Assembly: GCF_001426185.1 (NCBI RefSeq)
Contig: NZ_LMRP01000001.1
Location: forward strand, 62,483-126,482
Direction: 5' to 3'
DNA from: Rhodococcus sp. Leaf247
GTDB lineage: Bacteria; Actinomycetota; Actinomycetes; Mycobacteriales; Mycobacteriaceae
Length of the DNA stretch: 64,000 nt
Part shown: positions 43,006 through 51,773 of the stretch, piece after piece
Layout: the number at the start of each line of letters is the position of its first letter
Numbering within the stretch: position 1 is the first letter of the stretch
Notes under the pieces: generated by a model
What the model was told of the DNA's origin: nothing
What the model saw: the letters and a program-made list of their open reading frames with translations, nothing else
Databases searched by the model: none
Made by a program: the position numbers and the translations under genes

Positions 43006-44226
43006 ATGATCAATCTCGAACTTCCTCGCAAGCTCAGGGCGTCGGTCAACCAGGCACACCAGGTCGCCGCCGAGATCATGCGACCCGTGTCGCGCAAGTA
43101 CGACCTGGCGGAGCACGCCTACCCGGTCGAGCTGGACACGATGGCCGCCATGATCGAAGGCATGAGCGACGCCGGTGGCGAGATCGGCGGCGCCAAGGGC
43201 GGCCGCGCATCCGGCACCGACGGCCCCAAGCCGAGCAAGACCGCAAATGCCAACGGCGGCAACATGTCCGCACTGGTCAACGTCATCGAGACCTGCTGGG
43301 GCGACGTCGGTCTGACGCTGTCCATCCCGTACCAGGGTCTCGGCAACTCGGCCATCGCGGCCGTCGCCACGGACGAGCAGCTCGAGCGCTTCGGTAAGGT
43401 GTGGGCCTCGATGGCCATCACCGAGCCCAGCTTCGGCTCCGACTCGGCTGCTGTCAGCACCACCGCGTTGCTGGACGGAGACGAGTGGGTTCTCAACGGC
43501 GAGAAGATCTACGTCACCGCCGGCGAGCGCTCGACGCACATCGTCGTCTGGGCCACCGTCGACAAGAGCAAGGGCCGTGCGGCGATCAAGTCGTTCGTCG
43601 TCCCGCGTGACGCACCGGGCCTGTCCGTCGCTCGCCTCGAGCACAAGCTCGGCATCAAGGCGTCCGACACCGCAGCCCTGCTGCTGGACAACTGCCGCAT
43701 TCCCAAGGACAACCTCCTCGGTTCGCCCGACGTGGACACGGACAAGGGATTCGCGGGCGTCATGCAGACGTTCGACAACACCCGCCCTCTGGTCGCCGGC
43801 ATGGCTATCGGTGTCGCGCGCGCTGCTCTCGAAGAGCTCCGCACGATCCTGACCGACGCCGGCGTCGAGATCGACTACGACGCTGCGACCTACAACCAGT
43901 CCGCTGCCGCGGCGGAGTACATCCGTCTCGAGTCCGACTGGGAAGCCGCGTACCTGCTGGCTCTGCGTGCGGCATGGATGGCCGACAACAAGGAGCCCAA
44001 CTCGCTCCAGGCGTCGATGTCCAAGGCCAAGGCCGGTCGCAGCGCGACCGACATCACGCTGAAGGCCGTCGAACTGGCCGGCACGCTGGGCTTCTCGGAG
44101 CACCTGCTGCTCGAGAAGTGGTCGCGCGACTCGAAGATCCTCGACATCTTCGAAGGCACGCAGCAGATCCAGCAGCTGATCGTCGCCCGACGCGTTCTGG
44201 GAAAGACGTCCGCACAGCTGAAGTGA
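43006..44226 (+). CDS. fadE23: Acyl-CoA dehydrogenase, FadE23-like
   Basis: The 406-residue protein has the FAD-binding MAITEPSFGSDSAAVSTTA, GEKIYVTAGERSTHIVVW and the C-terminal ILDIFEGTQQIQQLIVARRVLG with catalytic glutamate and ETF-facing helices. It follows the FadE24-like gene after 31 bases, as Rv3140 follows Rv3139. The substrate is unknown, probably a branched or steroid-derived acyl-CoA. The strong hairpin at 44241 ends the operon. Confidence 0.9.
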   Translation: MINLELPRKLRASVNQAHQVAAEIMRPVSRKYDLAEHAYPVELDTMAAMIEGMSDAGGEIGGAKGGRASGTDGPKPSKTANANGGNMSALVNVIETCWGDVGLTLSIPYQGLGNSAIAAVATDEQLERFGKVWASMAITEPSFGSDSAAVSTTALLDGDEWVLNGEKIYVTAGERSTHIVVWATVDKSKGRAAIKSFVVPRDAPGLSVARLEHKLGIKASDTAALLLDNCRIPKDNLLGSPDVDTDKGFAGVMQTFDNTRPLVAGMAIGVARAALEELRTILTDAGVEIDYDAATYNQSAAAAEYIRLESDWEAAYLLALRAAWMADNKEPNSLQASMSKAKAGRSATDITLKAVELAGTLGFSEHLLLEKWSRDSKILDIFEGTQQIQQLIVARRVLGKTSAQLK

Positions 44227-44240
44227 TCCACTGATCCATC

Positions 44241-44273
44241 GACAGGCCCGGCACCCGTGGTGCCGGGCCTGTC
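44241..44273 (+). terminator. Terminator after the acyl-CoA dehydrogenase operon
   Basis: A perfect 15-base stem, GACAGGCCCGGCACC with its complement, closes a CGT loop 15 bases after the stop. Confidence 0.85.
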
Positions 44274-44347
44274 GTCGTCCGCGGCCACCGACGACCACGC
44301 TCTGGCAAGGTGGAGCGGGACGGAGCATGCATACGAGGAGGACAACG

Positions 44348-44557
44348 ATGTCGGACTGGGCGAAGAAGATGGAAGACAAGGCCAAGGGCCTCGTCGCGGA
44401 GGCGGAGGTGGGTCTCACCCACCTCGAGGGTGCAGACGCCGCCGATCTCGACGAGACGGACGGATCAGAGGGCAGTACGGATGCCGGCGGCGACGTCGAC
44501 GAGAACGACGCACCGAGCACGGGCATGACATCGGCGGACCCCGACATCTCCCACTAG
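44348..44557 (+). CDS. Small acidic protein of unknown function
   Basis: The 69-residue protein has a short amphipathic basic helix at the start (MSDWAKKMEDKAKGLVAEAE) followed by an acidic, Asp/Gly/Ser-rich and probably disordered tail. AGGAGG lies seven bases before ATG 44348, strong support for translation. An upstream ATG at 44327 has no ribosome site. It sits alone between two terminators. No family was recognised. Confidence 0.72.
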   Translation: MSDWAKKMEDKAKGLVAEAEVGLTHLEGADAADLDETDGSEGSTDAGGDVDENDAPSTGMTSADPDISH

Positions 44558-44636
44558 GCCTACCGCTGGGGCATCGCGCCGTCCCGTCGGGGCGGCGCGG
44601 GCAGTCCCTTCATCGGCTGCCCTGGACACAAAGCAA

Positions 44637-44667
44637 GAGGCCCGACAGTCTGTGACTGTCGGGCCTC
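44637..44667 (-). terminator. Terminator of the initiator tRNA gene
   Basis: A 14-base perfect stem (GAGGCCCGACAGTC and complement) with TGT loop. On the minus strand it follows the tRNA at once and is itself followed by TTGCTTTGT. Confidence 0.8.
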
Positions 44668-44673
44668 TCGTGG

Positions 44674-44750
44674 TGGTAGCGGGGACAGGATTTGAACCTG
44701 CGACCTCTGGGTTATGAGCCCAGCGAGCTACCGAGCTGCTCCACCCCGCG
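44674..44750 (-). tRNA. Initiator tRNA-fMet (CAT anticodon)
   Basis: It is read on the minus strand from CGCGGGG to CCCCGCT, then discriminator A and an encoded CCA. Anticodon loop CTCATAA is closed by three G-C pairs (GGG and CCC), and the first acceptor pair is a C-T mismatch: both are initiator features. The T-loop reads GGTTCAAATCC. Confidence 0.95.
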
Positions 44751-45756
<1,006 letters not shown>

Positions 45757-45775
45757 CACCACCCAGCATCGCCGT

Positions 45776-45807
45776 AAGCGGGCGCACCCCATCGGGTGCG
45801 CCCGCTT
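45776..45807 (+). terminator. Terminator of rpf
   Basis: AAGCGGGCGCACCC pairs perfectly with its complement over 14 bases around a CATC loop. Its inner part GGGTGCGC resembles the theme of the repeat array that follows. Confidence 0.85.
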
Positions 45808-45828
45808 TCGTGCGCTGTGGGTGGTGTG

Positions 45829-46776
45829 GTGCTGCACGGGGTGTGCGCACGTCTTGTGGTGACCGCACACCCCTGGCGGCCGACTGAAGAGGGTGTGCGG
45901 TCACCACTCGGGGTGTGCACTGGGCCAGGGCCACGGCGTCGCGTGCTGCTCGCGCCGGTGCACTGGTGCTGCACGGGGTGCGCACACCCTCAGCATGAAC
46001 CGCACACCCCCAGCAGCCGACTGGACAGGGTGTGCGGTCACCCCAACGGGTGTGCTCTCCCCCGGGCTTCCTCTGTGCGACTCGTCGAGCGCCCCCGCAC
46101 CCGCGTGCTGCACGGGGTGTACACACCCTCAGCATGAACCGCACACCCCCAGCAGCCGACTGGAAAGGGTGTGCAGTCACCACAACGGGTGTGCACTCGG
46201 CCAGGCCACAGTGACGCAGGCTGCTCGCACCCAGGCGGCGGTGCTGTTCGCGCCTGCGCACCCGTGCTGAAACGGGTGCACACACCCCAACTGCGAACCG
46301 CACACGCTTTGCGGCCGACTGGAGAGGGTGTGCAGTCACCACAACGGATGTGCGCTGGGCCGGGCCACGGCGCGCGTGTTGCTCGCACCGGTGCTGCACG
46401 GGGTGCGCACACCATCGATGCGAACCGCACACCCCCACCAGCCGGCTATAGAGGGTGTGCGGTCACCACAACGGGTGTGCACTGGGCCCCCGGCCACAGC
46501 GACCCGTGCTGCTCGCGCCCCGCACCCGCGTGCTGCACGGGGTGTACACACCCTCAGCGTGAACCGCACACCCCCAGCAGCCGACTGAAAAGGGTGTGCG
46601 CCCACCAGAAGGGGTGTGCGCTCCCCAGGCAGCAGCGGTGCATCTCGTCGAACCACTACGCACCGGTGCTGCACGGGGTGCGCACACCGCCACCACCAAC
46701 CGCGCACCCCCAGCAGCCCACTGCAGATGGTGTGCGGTCACCACACCGGGTGCACACCCAGCCGAGCCACCACACA
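45829..46776. repeat. Seven-copy diverged repeat array in the rpf-UPF0182 convergent gap
   Basis: Units start at 45829, 45966, 46105, 46264, 46391, 46530 and 46666, with spacings of 137, 139, 159, 127, 139 and 136 bases. Each opens with a version of GTGCTGCACGGGGTG, then CACACC, then CCGCACACCCCCAGCAG, the near-invariant AGCCGACTG, and GGGTGTGCGGTCACC followed by a second GGGTGTGCAC. The arms CCGCACACCC and GGGTGTGCGG can pair in every unit. About 90 bases are conserved per unit and the remaining 35-70 vary in two classes. The unit length is not a multiple of three, and open frames across it on both strands are a by-product of GC content. The origin and role are unknown. Confidence 0.9.
45856..45907. 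repeat. Perfect 17-base hairpin in the first repeat unit
   Basis: GTGGTGACCGCACACCC (45856-45872) and its exact complement (45891-45907) flank an 18-base loop. The equivalent stems of the other six units are shorter (about 10 pairs), so this unit may show the full original structure. Confidence 0.85.
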
Positions 46777-46815
46777 GCAACGCCCCGCCCTCATGAGTCG
46801 AGGGCGGGGCGTTGC
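46777..46815 (-). terminator. Terminator of the UPF0182 gene
   Basis: A 16-base perfect stem (GCAACGCCCCGCCCTC and complement) with a seven-base loop lies 15 bases past the UPF0182 stop and directly borders the repeat array. Confidence 0.85.
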
Positions 46816-46829
46816 TGAGGCAGGGGCGA

Positions 46830-49814
46830 TTATCCGCCGGTGCTGTTGTACTGGTCGATCGCGCGCTGCAGGTTGTCGAACGCCGTGCCCAGCTGAGCGA
46901 AGTCGCCCGACTGCTGGGCCGTACGCACGGCGGCGAGAGCGCTGTTCAGATTGGTCACCGCTGCGTTCCTGTCGGCAGGTGCAGGCTGGGCCGGGGTGGT
47001 CGGCGCCGGAGTCGTCGAACCCTCGGTGGGCGCCGGCGTGGTCTGCGTCGACCCGTTGTCCGGCTGAGGCTCCGTAGCCTCACCACCGGGCGCGGTGGCC
47101 ACCGAACCCGTGCCGGTGTCGAACACCTGCGTCAGAGCACCAGCCAGTGTTGCCGAGTATCCGACGCGCACACCGCCTCCCGCACCCGGCTCGCGATAGC
47201 TCACGAGGACACGGGACAGCTGCGGGAACGTCGAAGTGTTCGTCGTGTTGCGCTCCGTGTAGAGCGGCTCGACGTACAGGATCCCGCCGTTGGCGATGGG
47301 TAACGTCAGCAGGTTGCCGTACTGGATGCGGTTCGACTGCTGCAGCAGGGTTCTGTCCGACGCGACACGAGTGTCGGATGTCATCGAGTTCTGCGCCTGC
47401 TGAGGGCCCTGGGTCTGCGTCGCCGTGGGCAATTGCAGAACCGTGAACTGACCGTAGTTCTCCGGATCCGACCGCACGGAGATGTACGCGGACAACAACT
47501 CTCGATTGAAGCCGACCATGGCGCTGGTCAGCCTGAACGACGGTTGCCCGGTGTCCGGATCACCGATCAGCACGTAGTACGGAGGCTGGTTCAGGTTGGT
47601 GCCACCCTCGACGGTCGGGTCGCTGGGAACGGACCAGAACGCGTTGTTGGTGAAGAACTCTCCGGGATCGTTGACGTGGTACTTGGCCAACATCTCACGC
47701 TGGACCTTGAACAGGTCCTCGGGGTAACGGAAGTGCTGACGCAATTCGTCGCTGATGGCCGACTCGGGCTGCACGGCACCCGGGAAGGCGCCCATCCATG
47801 CGGCGAGGACCGGATCGTTGTCGTCGACCTGGTAGAGGTTCACCGAGCCGTCGTACGCGTCGACCGTCGCCTTGACCGAGTTGCGGATGTACGACACCTC
47901 GTCACGCGGGAGGAGTCGACCGGTGTTCGCGTCGACGCTGTCCTGCACGAGTCCCTCGAGCGAACTGCGCTGTGCGTACGGGTACTGATCGAGCGTGGTG
48001 TAAGCGTCGACGATCCAGACGATCTTGCCGCCGACCACTGCCGGGTAGGAATTGCCGTCGGCAGTCAGCCAGGGAGCGACCTTCTGGACGCGCTCACGCG
48101 GATCGCGGTTGAAGATGATCTTCGAGTCATCACCGATGGCGCCCGAGAACAGGATGTTGCGCTCGGTGTACTTCGCGGCGAAGGCCAGTCGGTTGAACCA
48201 GTTGCCGATGCCGACACCACCCGAACCGGTGTAGGTGTAGCGCGAACTGTCGGTGTCGTACTCGCGACCACCCTGGTCCTGCCCACCGCCCACGATGGCG
48301 TAGTCGGGATTGGACGACGCGATGACCTCGCCGTAGTAGATGCGAGGCTGCTCGACGGGGATGACCTGGTCGGCCGCCGCCTGCGAGGCGAGGTCGCTGA
48401 CCGTGTAGATCGGGTAACCCGAGTTGCTGTTCGACTCGGTGTCGGTGCCCTCCTGCACAGCCGCGTTGACGCGGTTGGCCGGCGCAGCGACGAATCCGTT
48501 GCCGTGCGTGTACACGGTGTGGCGGTTGATCCAGTCGGTCTGGTTGCCGGTCAGGCTGTTCGGCGACAGCTCGCGAGCCGCAACGATGTAGTCCTGCAGC
48601 TGTCCGTCGATCTCGTAGCGGTCGACGTCCAGCGTCGCCGGGAACCCGTAGAAGTTCTTGAGCTGCTGCTGCTGGGTGAAGGTGCGCGAGAGAACGTTCG
48701 GGTCCAGCAGACGAGTGTTGGCGATCGTCGTCTGATCCGCCGGGACATCGCGGGGCGATGCGGTTCCGTCGCCCGAATAGTCCTCGTACGTCACCGTGTC
48801 GTCGGTGATGCCGTAGGCGGCTCGCGTCGCCTCGATGTTCCGCTCGATATACGTCCGCTCCTTGTCGGCAGCGTTGGGGCGCACCGAGAACTGTTCGACT
48901 ACCAGCGGCCAGACGGCGCCGACCAGGATCGAGGACAGGACCAGCAACGCGGTTGCGAGAGCGGGAATGCGGAGGTCGCGCAGGAAGATCGCCGCGAAGA
49001 ACGCACCCGCACAGATGACGGCGATGGCGAGGAGGATCAGCTTCGCCGGCAGAACGGCGTTGATGTCGGTGAAGCCGGGACCCGTGAACGTGGGTTCCTT
49101 ACGACTGCTCGACAGCAACGCGTACCGGTCGAACCAGTACGCCACGGCCTTCAGGACGACGAACGTGCCTGCGAGGACGGCGAGTTCGATGCGCGCCGAG
49201 CGCGTCAGCGCACCTTCGCGGCCGCTGAGACGCAGGCCGCCGAAGATGTAGTGCGTCACCAGAGCGGCGAAGAACGCCAGGACTACGGCCACGAACAACC
49301 AGTTCAGGATGGAGCGGTAGAACGGAAGGTCGAAGGCGTAGAAGCCCACGTCGAGCCCGAACTGCGGGTCCTGCACCCCGAACGAACCACCGTGCAGGAA
49401 CATCTGCACGGTGACCCAGTTGCCCTGTGCGACAAGGCCGGACAACAAACCGACGACGACCGGGATACCGATGCCGAAGATCCGCAGCCGCGTCATCACC
49501 GTCGTGCGATAACGGGCGATCGGGTCGTTGGGTCCTGCGGTGGGGACGAACACCGGACGCGACCGGTACGCCACGGTCAGGGCGGCGAACACCGTGCCGC
49601 CGACGATCACCGCGACCACGAGGAACGTGATCGACCTGGTCAGCAGAACCGTCGTGAAGACGTTCCGGAAGCCGACCTCTCCGAACCAGAGCCAGTCCGT
49701 GTAGGTGTCCACCAGCCGCGGGCCGATGAGCAACAACGCGGCGAGTACCAGCGCCAGGACCAGCAGAGTTCGACTTCGCCTCGACAACGACGGTAAGCCG
49801 GTCGGTTGCCTCAT
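46830..49814 (-). CDS. UPF0182 family large membrane protein
   Basis: The 994-residue protein (Rv3193c type) has about seven hydrophobic helices within the first 320 residues, a large external region (WSVPSDPTVEGG, PPYYVLIGDP, RIQYGNLLTLPI) and a Pro/Thr-rich linker before a short C-terminal helical segment. The family has no established activity. ATG 49814 is chosen. GTG 49820 would add two residues. The frame stays open upstream but without homologous sequence. It is convergent with rpf across the repeat array. Confidence 0.93.
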   Translation of the reverse strand: MRQPTGLPSLSRRSRTLLVLALVLAALLLIGPRLVDTYTDWLWFGEVGFRNVFTTVLLTRSITFLVVAVIVGGTVFAALTVAYRSRPVFVPTAGPNDPIARYRTTVMTRLRIFGIGIPVVVGLLSGLVAQGNWVTVQMFLHGGSFGVQDPQFGLDVGFYAFDLPFYRSILNWLFVAVVLAFFAALVTHYIFGGLRLSGREGALTRSARIELAVLAGTFVVLKAVAYWFDRYALLSSSRKEPTFTGPGFTDINAVLPAKLILLAIAVICAGAFFAAIFLRDLRIPALATALLVLSSILVGAVWPLVVEQFSVRPNAADKERTYIERNIEATRAAYGITDDTVTYEDYSGDGTASPRDVPADQTTIANTRLLDPNVLSRTFTQQQQLKNFYGFPATLDVDRYEIDGQLQDYIVAARELSPNSLTGNQTDWINRHTVYTHGNGFVAAPANRVNAAVQEGTDTESNSNSGYPIYTVSDLASQAAADQVIPVEQPRIYYGEVIASSNPDYAIVGGGQDQGGREYDTDSSRYTYTGSGGVGIGNWFNRLAFAAKYTERNILFSGAIGDDSKIIFNRDPRERVQKVAPWLTADGNSYPAVVGGKIVWIVDAYTTLDQYPYAQRSSLEGLVQDSVDANTGRLLPRDEVSYIRNSVKATVDAYDGSVNLYQVDDNDPVLAAWMGAFPGAVQPESAISDELRQHFRYPEDLFKVQREMLAKYHVNDPGEFFTNNAFWSVPSDPTVEGGTNLNQPPYYVLIGDPDTGQPSFRLTSAMVGFNRELLSAYISVRSDPENYGQFTVLQLPTATQTQGPQQAQNSMTSDTRVASDRTLLQQSNRIQYGNLLTLPIANGGILYVEPLYTERNTTNTSTFPQLSRVLVSYREPGAGGGVRVGYSATLAGALTQVFDTGTGSVATAPGGEATEPQPDNGSTQTTPAPTEGSTTPAPTTPAQPAPADRNAAVTNLNSALAAVRTAQQSGDFAQLGTAFDNLQRAIDQYNSTGG

Positions 49815-49997
49815 ACCCACGTGCCACACTCCATGTTTCCCGCGCGTTCGCCCCGTGACACCACCGTGACGACATCGCATGTCCGTTTTCGACCACTGTA
49901 CGTATGCCGCGGACGAAGACTGTCCGAGCCGTGGCGACGACCATGACTCTAGCGGTCGGTGCAAGGATGGACGCGTGAGCGGAAACAGGTATGCATC

Positions 49998-50630
49998 GTG
50001 ACCGAAAGCGAGTGGTTCGACCCCGAATCGGGTGACGCACAGGCCGAACGTGCCCTCGTGCGCAGTGTGCGGGAAGTCGTCGACTACGTCGATGCCGGCG
50101 GGTGGGACCAGCGACCGCAGCTGTTCGCGCTCGTCCCGACGGCCGAGCTGGCCGCCGCCGAGCCCAGCCTGCTCGACCAGCTCGAGGACGGCACCGAACT
50201 CACCCCCGTTGCGCAGGAGCGCCTCCCGGCGGACGTGGCCGGCGGTTCGCACGCCCTCGACGAGTTCCTGGGGACGACGACATGGCCTGCCTCCGTGGCG
50301 GGGTGCGCTCTCGTCCAGGAGATCGTCGTGCTGCCCCCGGACGCCGAGTCCGACCTCGACAGCGCGCTCGCGCCGTTGCTCGCGGACCGTGACGCAGCGG
50401 ATCAGGCAGCACGACTGGCTGCCGAGGAGCATCCCGAGCGCCGGGACGGACGCCTCATCGTCGCTGTCCTGCGGGACGGGCCGTCGATAGCTCTGCTGCA
50501 GTTACGTCCCGACGAGGAGGACGACGGCTTCGGTGATCCTCCGGAACTGCTGACCTACGAGAACCTCGCCCCCAACGTCATCGCGGCTCTGCACGCCACC
50601 CTCGACGCCGTCGAGGACGACGACTTCTGA
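49998..50630 (+). CDS. PPA1309-family protein of unknown function
   Basis: The 210-residue acidic protein is recognised as the PPA1309 type by its layout: an N-terminal ERALVRSVREVVDYVDAGGWDQRPQLFALVPT, a central TWPASVAGCALVQEIVVLPPDAE and a C-terminal helix ending DDDF. No catalytic motif is seen. GTG 49998 is the likely start. It is divergent from UPF0182 (183-base gap) and convergent with the PDZ protease gene, three bases away. Confidence 0.82.
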   Translation: MTESEWFDPESGDAQAERALVRSVREVVDYVDAGGWDQRPQLFALVPTAELAAAEPSLLDQLEDGTELTPVAQERLPADVAGGSHALDEFLGTTTWPASVAGCALVQEIVVLPPDAESDLDSALAPLLADRDAADQAARLAAEEHPERRDGRLIVAVLRDGPSIALLQLRPDEEDDGFGDPPELLTYENLAPNVIAALHATLDAVEDDDF

Positions 50631-50633
50631 CGG

Positions 50634-51671
50634 TCAGGAGCAGCTCGGCGCATCCCCGCCGGACGTCAGCGAGTCGAGCGAGTCGATGGCGTCGTCGAGG
50701 CTGGTCACGCGGACCAGTCGCAGACCGTCGGGGGCGCGAGTCAGCGCTTCGGCGCAGTTGTCGGCGGGGACCAGGAAGATCGTCGCGCCGGCCTCCCGTG
50801 CAGCGACCAGCTTGTACGGGATACCGCCGATGGGTCCTACTTCTCCGTCAGCGTCGATGGTGCCGGTGCCGGCGACGAACTGTCCTCCGCTGAGGTCACC
50901 CGGACCGAGCTTGTCGACGACGGCCAGCGAGAACATCAGGCCTGCCGACGGGCCGCCCACGTCGGCCAGGTTGAACTGGACCGTGAACGGCACATCGGGG
51001 GTCTCCTCCGGCGTGATGCCCAGGTACCCGCGCTGTGCATCGTCCGGCCTGGCCGCCACCGTCACGGACTCCGTGGCGGGAGTCCCGTCGCGGGTCACGT
51101 CGATCGACACCGCCTCGCCCGGCGTGGCGGCCCCGACTGCCTTCTGGACGTCGGCCACGGTGGAGACCGGAGTGCCGTCGATCGCCGTGATGCGGTCACC
51201 CTCCCGCAGGATGCCGGTCGCCGGACCGTCGTCACCCACCTGCGAGACGGACAGGGATGTCGGGAGGCCCAGGTGGTTCAGTGCGGCAAGTTCAGCGCTG
51301 TCCTCCGACTGCGCGAAATCGGCCTGATTCGCGCTCTCGACGTCCTCCCGGCTCTGATCGGGGGGGTAGATCTGGTCGCGCGGAACGAGACCCTGACGGC
51401 CGCTGAGCCACAGGCCCAGCGCGTCGAACACGGTCAGTTCGTCCCGGACCGCGACGGTCGTCATGTTCAGGTTGCCGGAGGGCTCGTCGACACCCGTCCC
51501 GCCGACATCACCCTCGATGTCGACGACCGGCTTCCCGTCCACCTCGCCGAGGGTGTTGAACGTGGGGCCCGGGCCCAGGGCAGCGAACGGCACCGTGACA
51601 GCGGATCCGAGGACACCGAGCACGAGTACCGGGAGCAGTGCGACCAGCAGCGTCGCGATCCGTCGATTCAC
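50634..51671 (-). CDS. YlbL-type PDZ and Lon-like serine protease, membrane-anchored
   Basis: The 345-residue protein has an N-terminal membrane helix (about 7-27), a PDZ domain (about 150-210; GILREGDRITAIDGTPV) and a Lon-type C-terminal domain. The Ser-Lys dyad is visible as GGPSAGLMFSLAVV and GGIPYKLVAAREAGA. It would degrade envelope or secreted proteins outside the membrane. GTG 51671 is six bases after TAGTGT. It matches Rv3194c and is divergent from the DUF2342 gene. Confidence 0.9.
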   Translation of the reverse strand: MNRRIATLLVALLPVLVLGVLGSAVTVPFAALGPGPTFNTLGEVDGKPVVDIEGDVGGTGVDEPSGNLNMTTVAVRDELTVFDALGLWLSGRQGLVPRDQIYPPDQSREDVESANQADFAQSEDSAELAALNHLGLPTSLSVSQVGDDGPATGILREGDRITAIDGTPVSTVADVQKAVGAATPGEAVSIDVTRDGTPATESVTVAARPDDAQRGYLGITPEETPDVPFTVQFNLADVGGPSAGLMFSLAVVDKLGPGDLSGGQFVAGTGTIDADGEVGPIGGIPYKLVAAREAGATIFLVPADNCAEALTRAPDGLRLVRVTSLDDAIDSLDSLTSGGDAPSCS

Positions 51672-51677
51672 GTCACC

Positions 51678-51683
51678 ACACTA
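51678..51683 (-). promoter_or_regulatory. -10 element of the PDZ protease gene
   Basis: TAGTGT on the minus strand, six bases before GTG 51671. Confidence 0.45.
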
Positions 51684-51761
51684 GAGAACGGTTCGGACAT
51701 CACCGTCACGGTGTTCGCGCTCGGCGCACCGCGCGACCCTGTAGAACCACTGCCGGGCTTG

Positions 51762-51767
51762 TACCGT
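51762..51767 (+). promoter_or_regulatory. -10 element of the DUF2342 gene
   Basis: TACCGT, six bases before ATG 51774. The overlapping TGAGG is too close to serve as a ribosome site. Confidence 0.45.
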
Positions 51768-51773
51768 TGAGGC

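Noticed and set aside
45829..46776. CRISPR array
   Set aside because: Conserved parts are about 90 bases, diverged and self-complementary over long distances. Spacers are partly shared between units and no cas gene is present.
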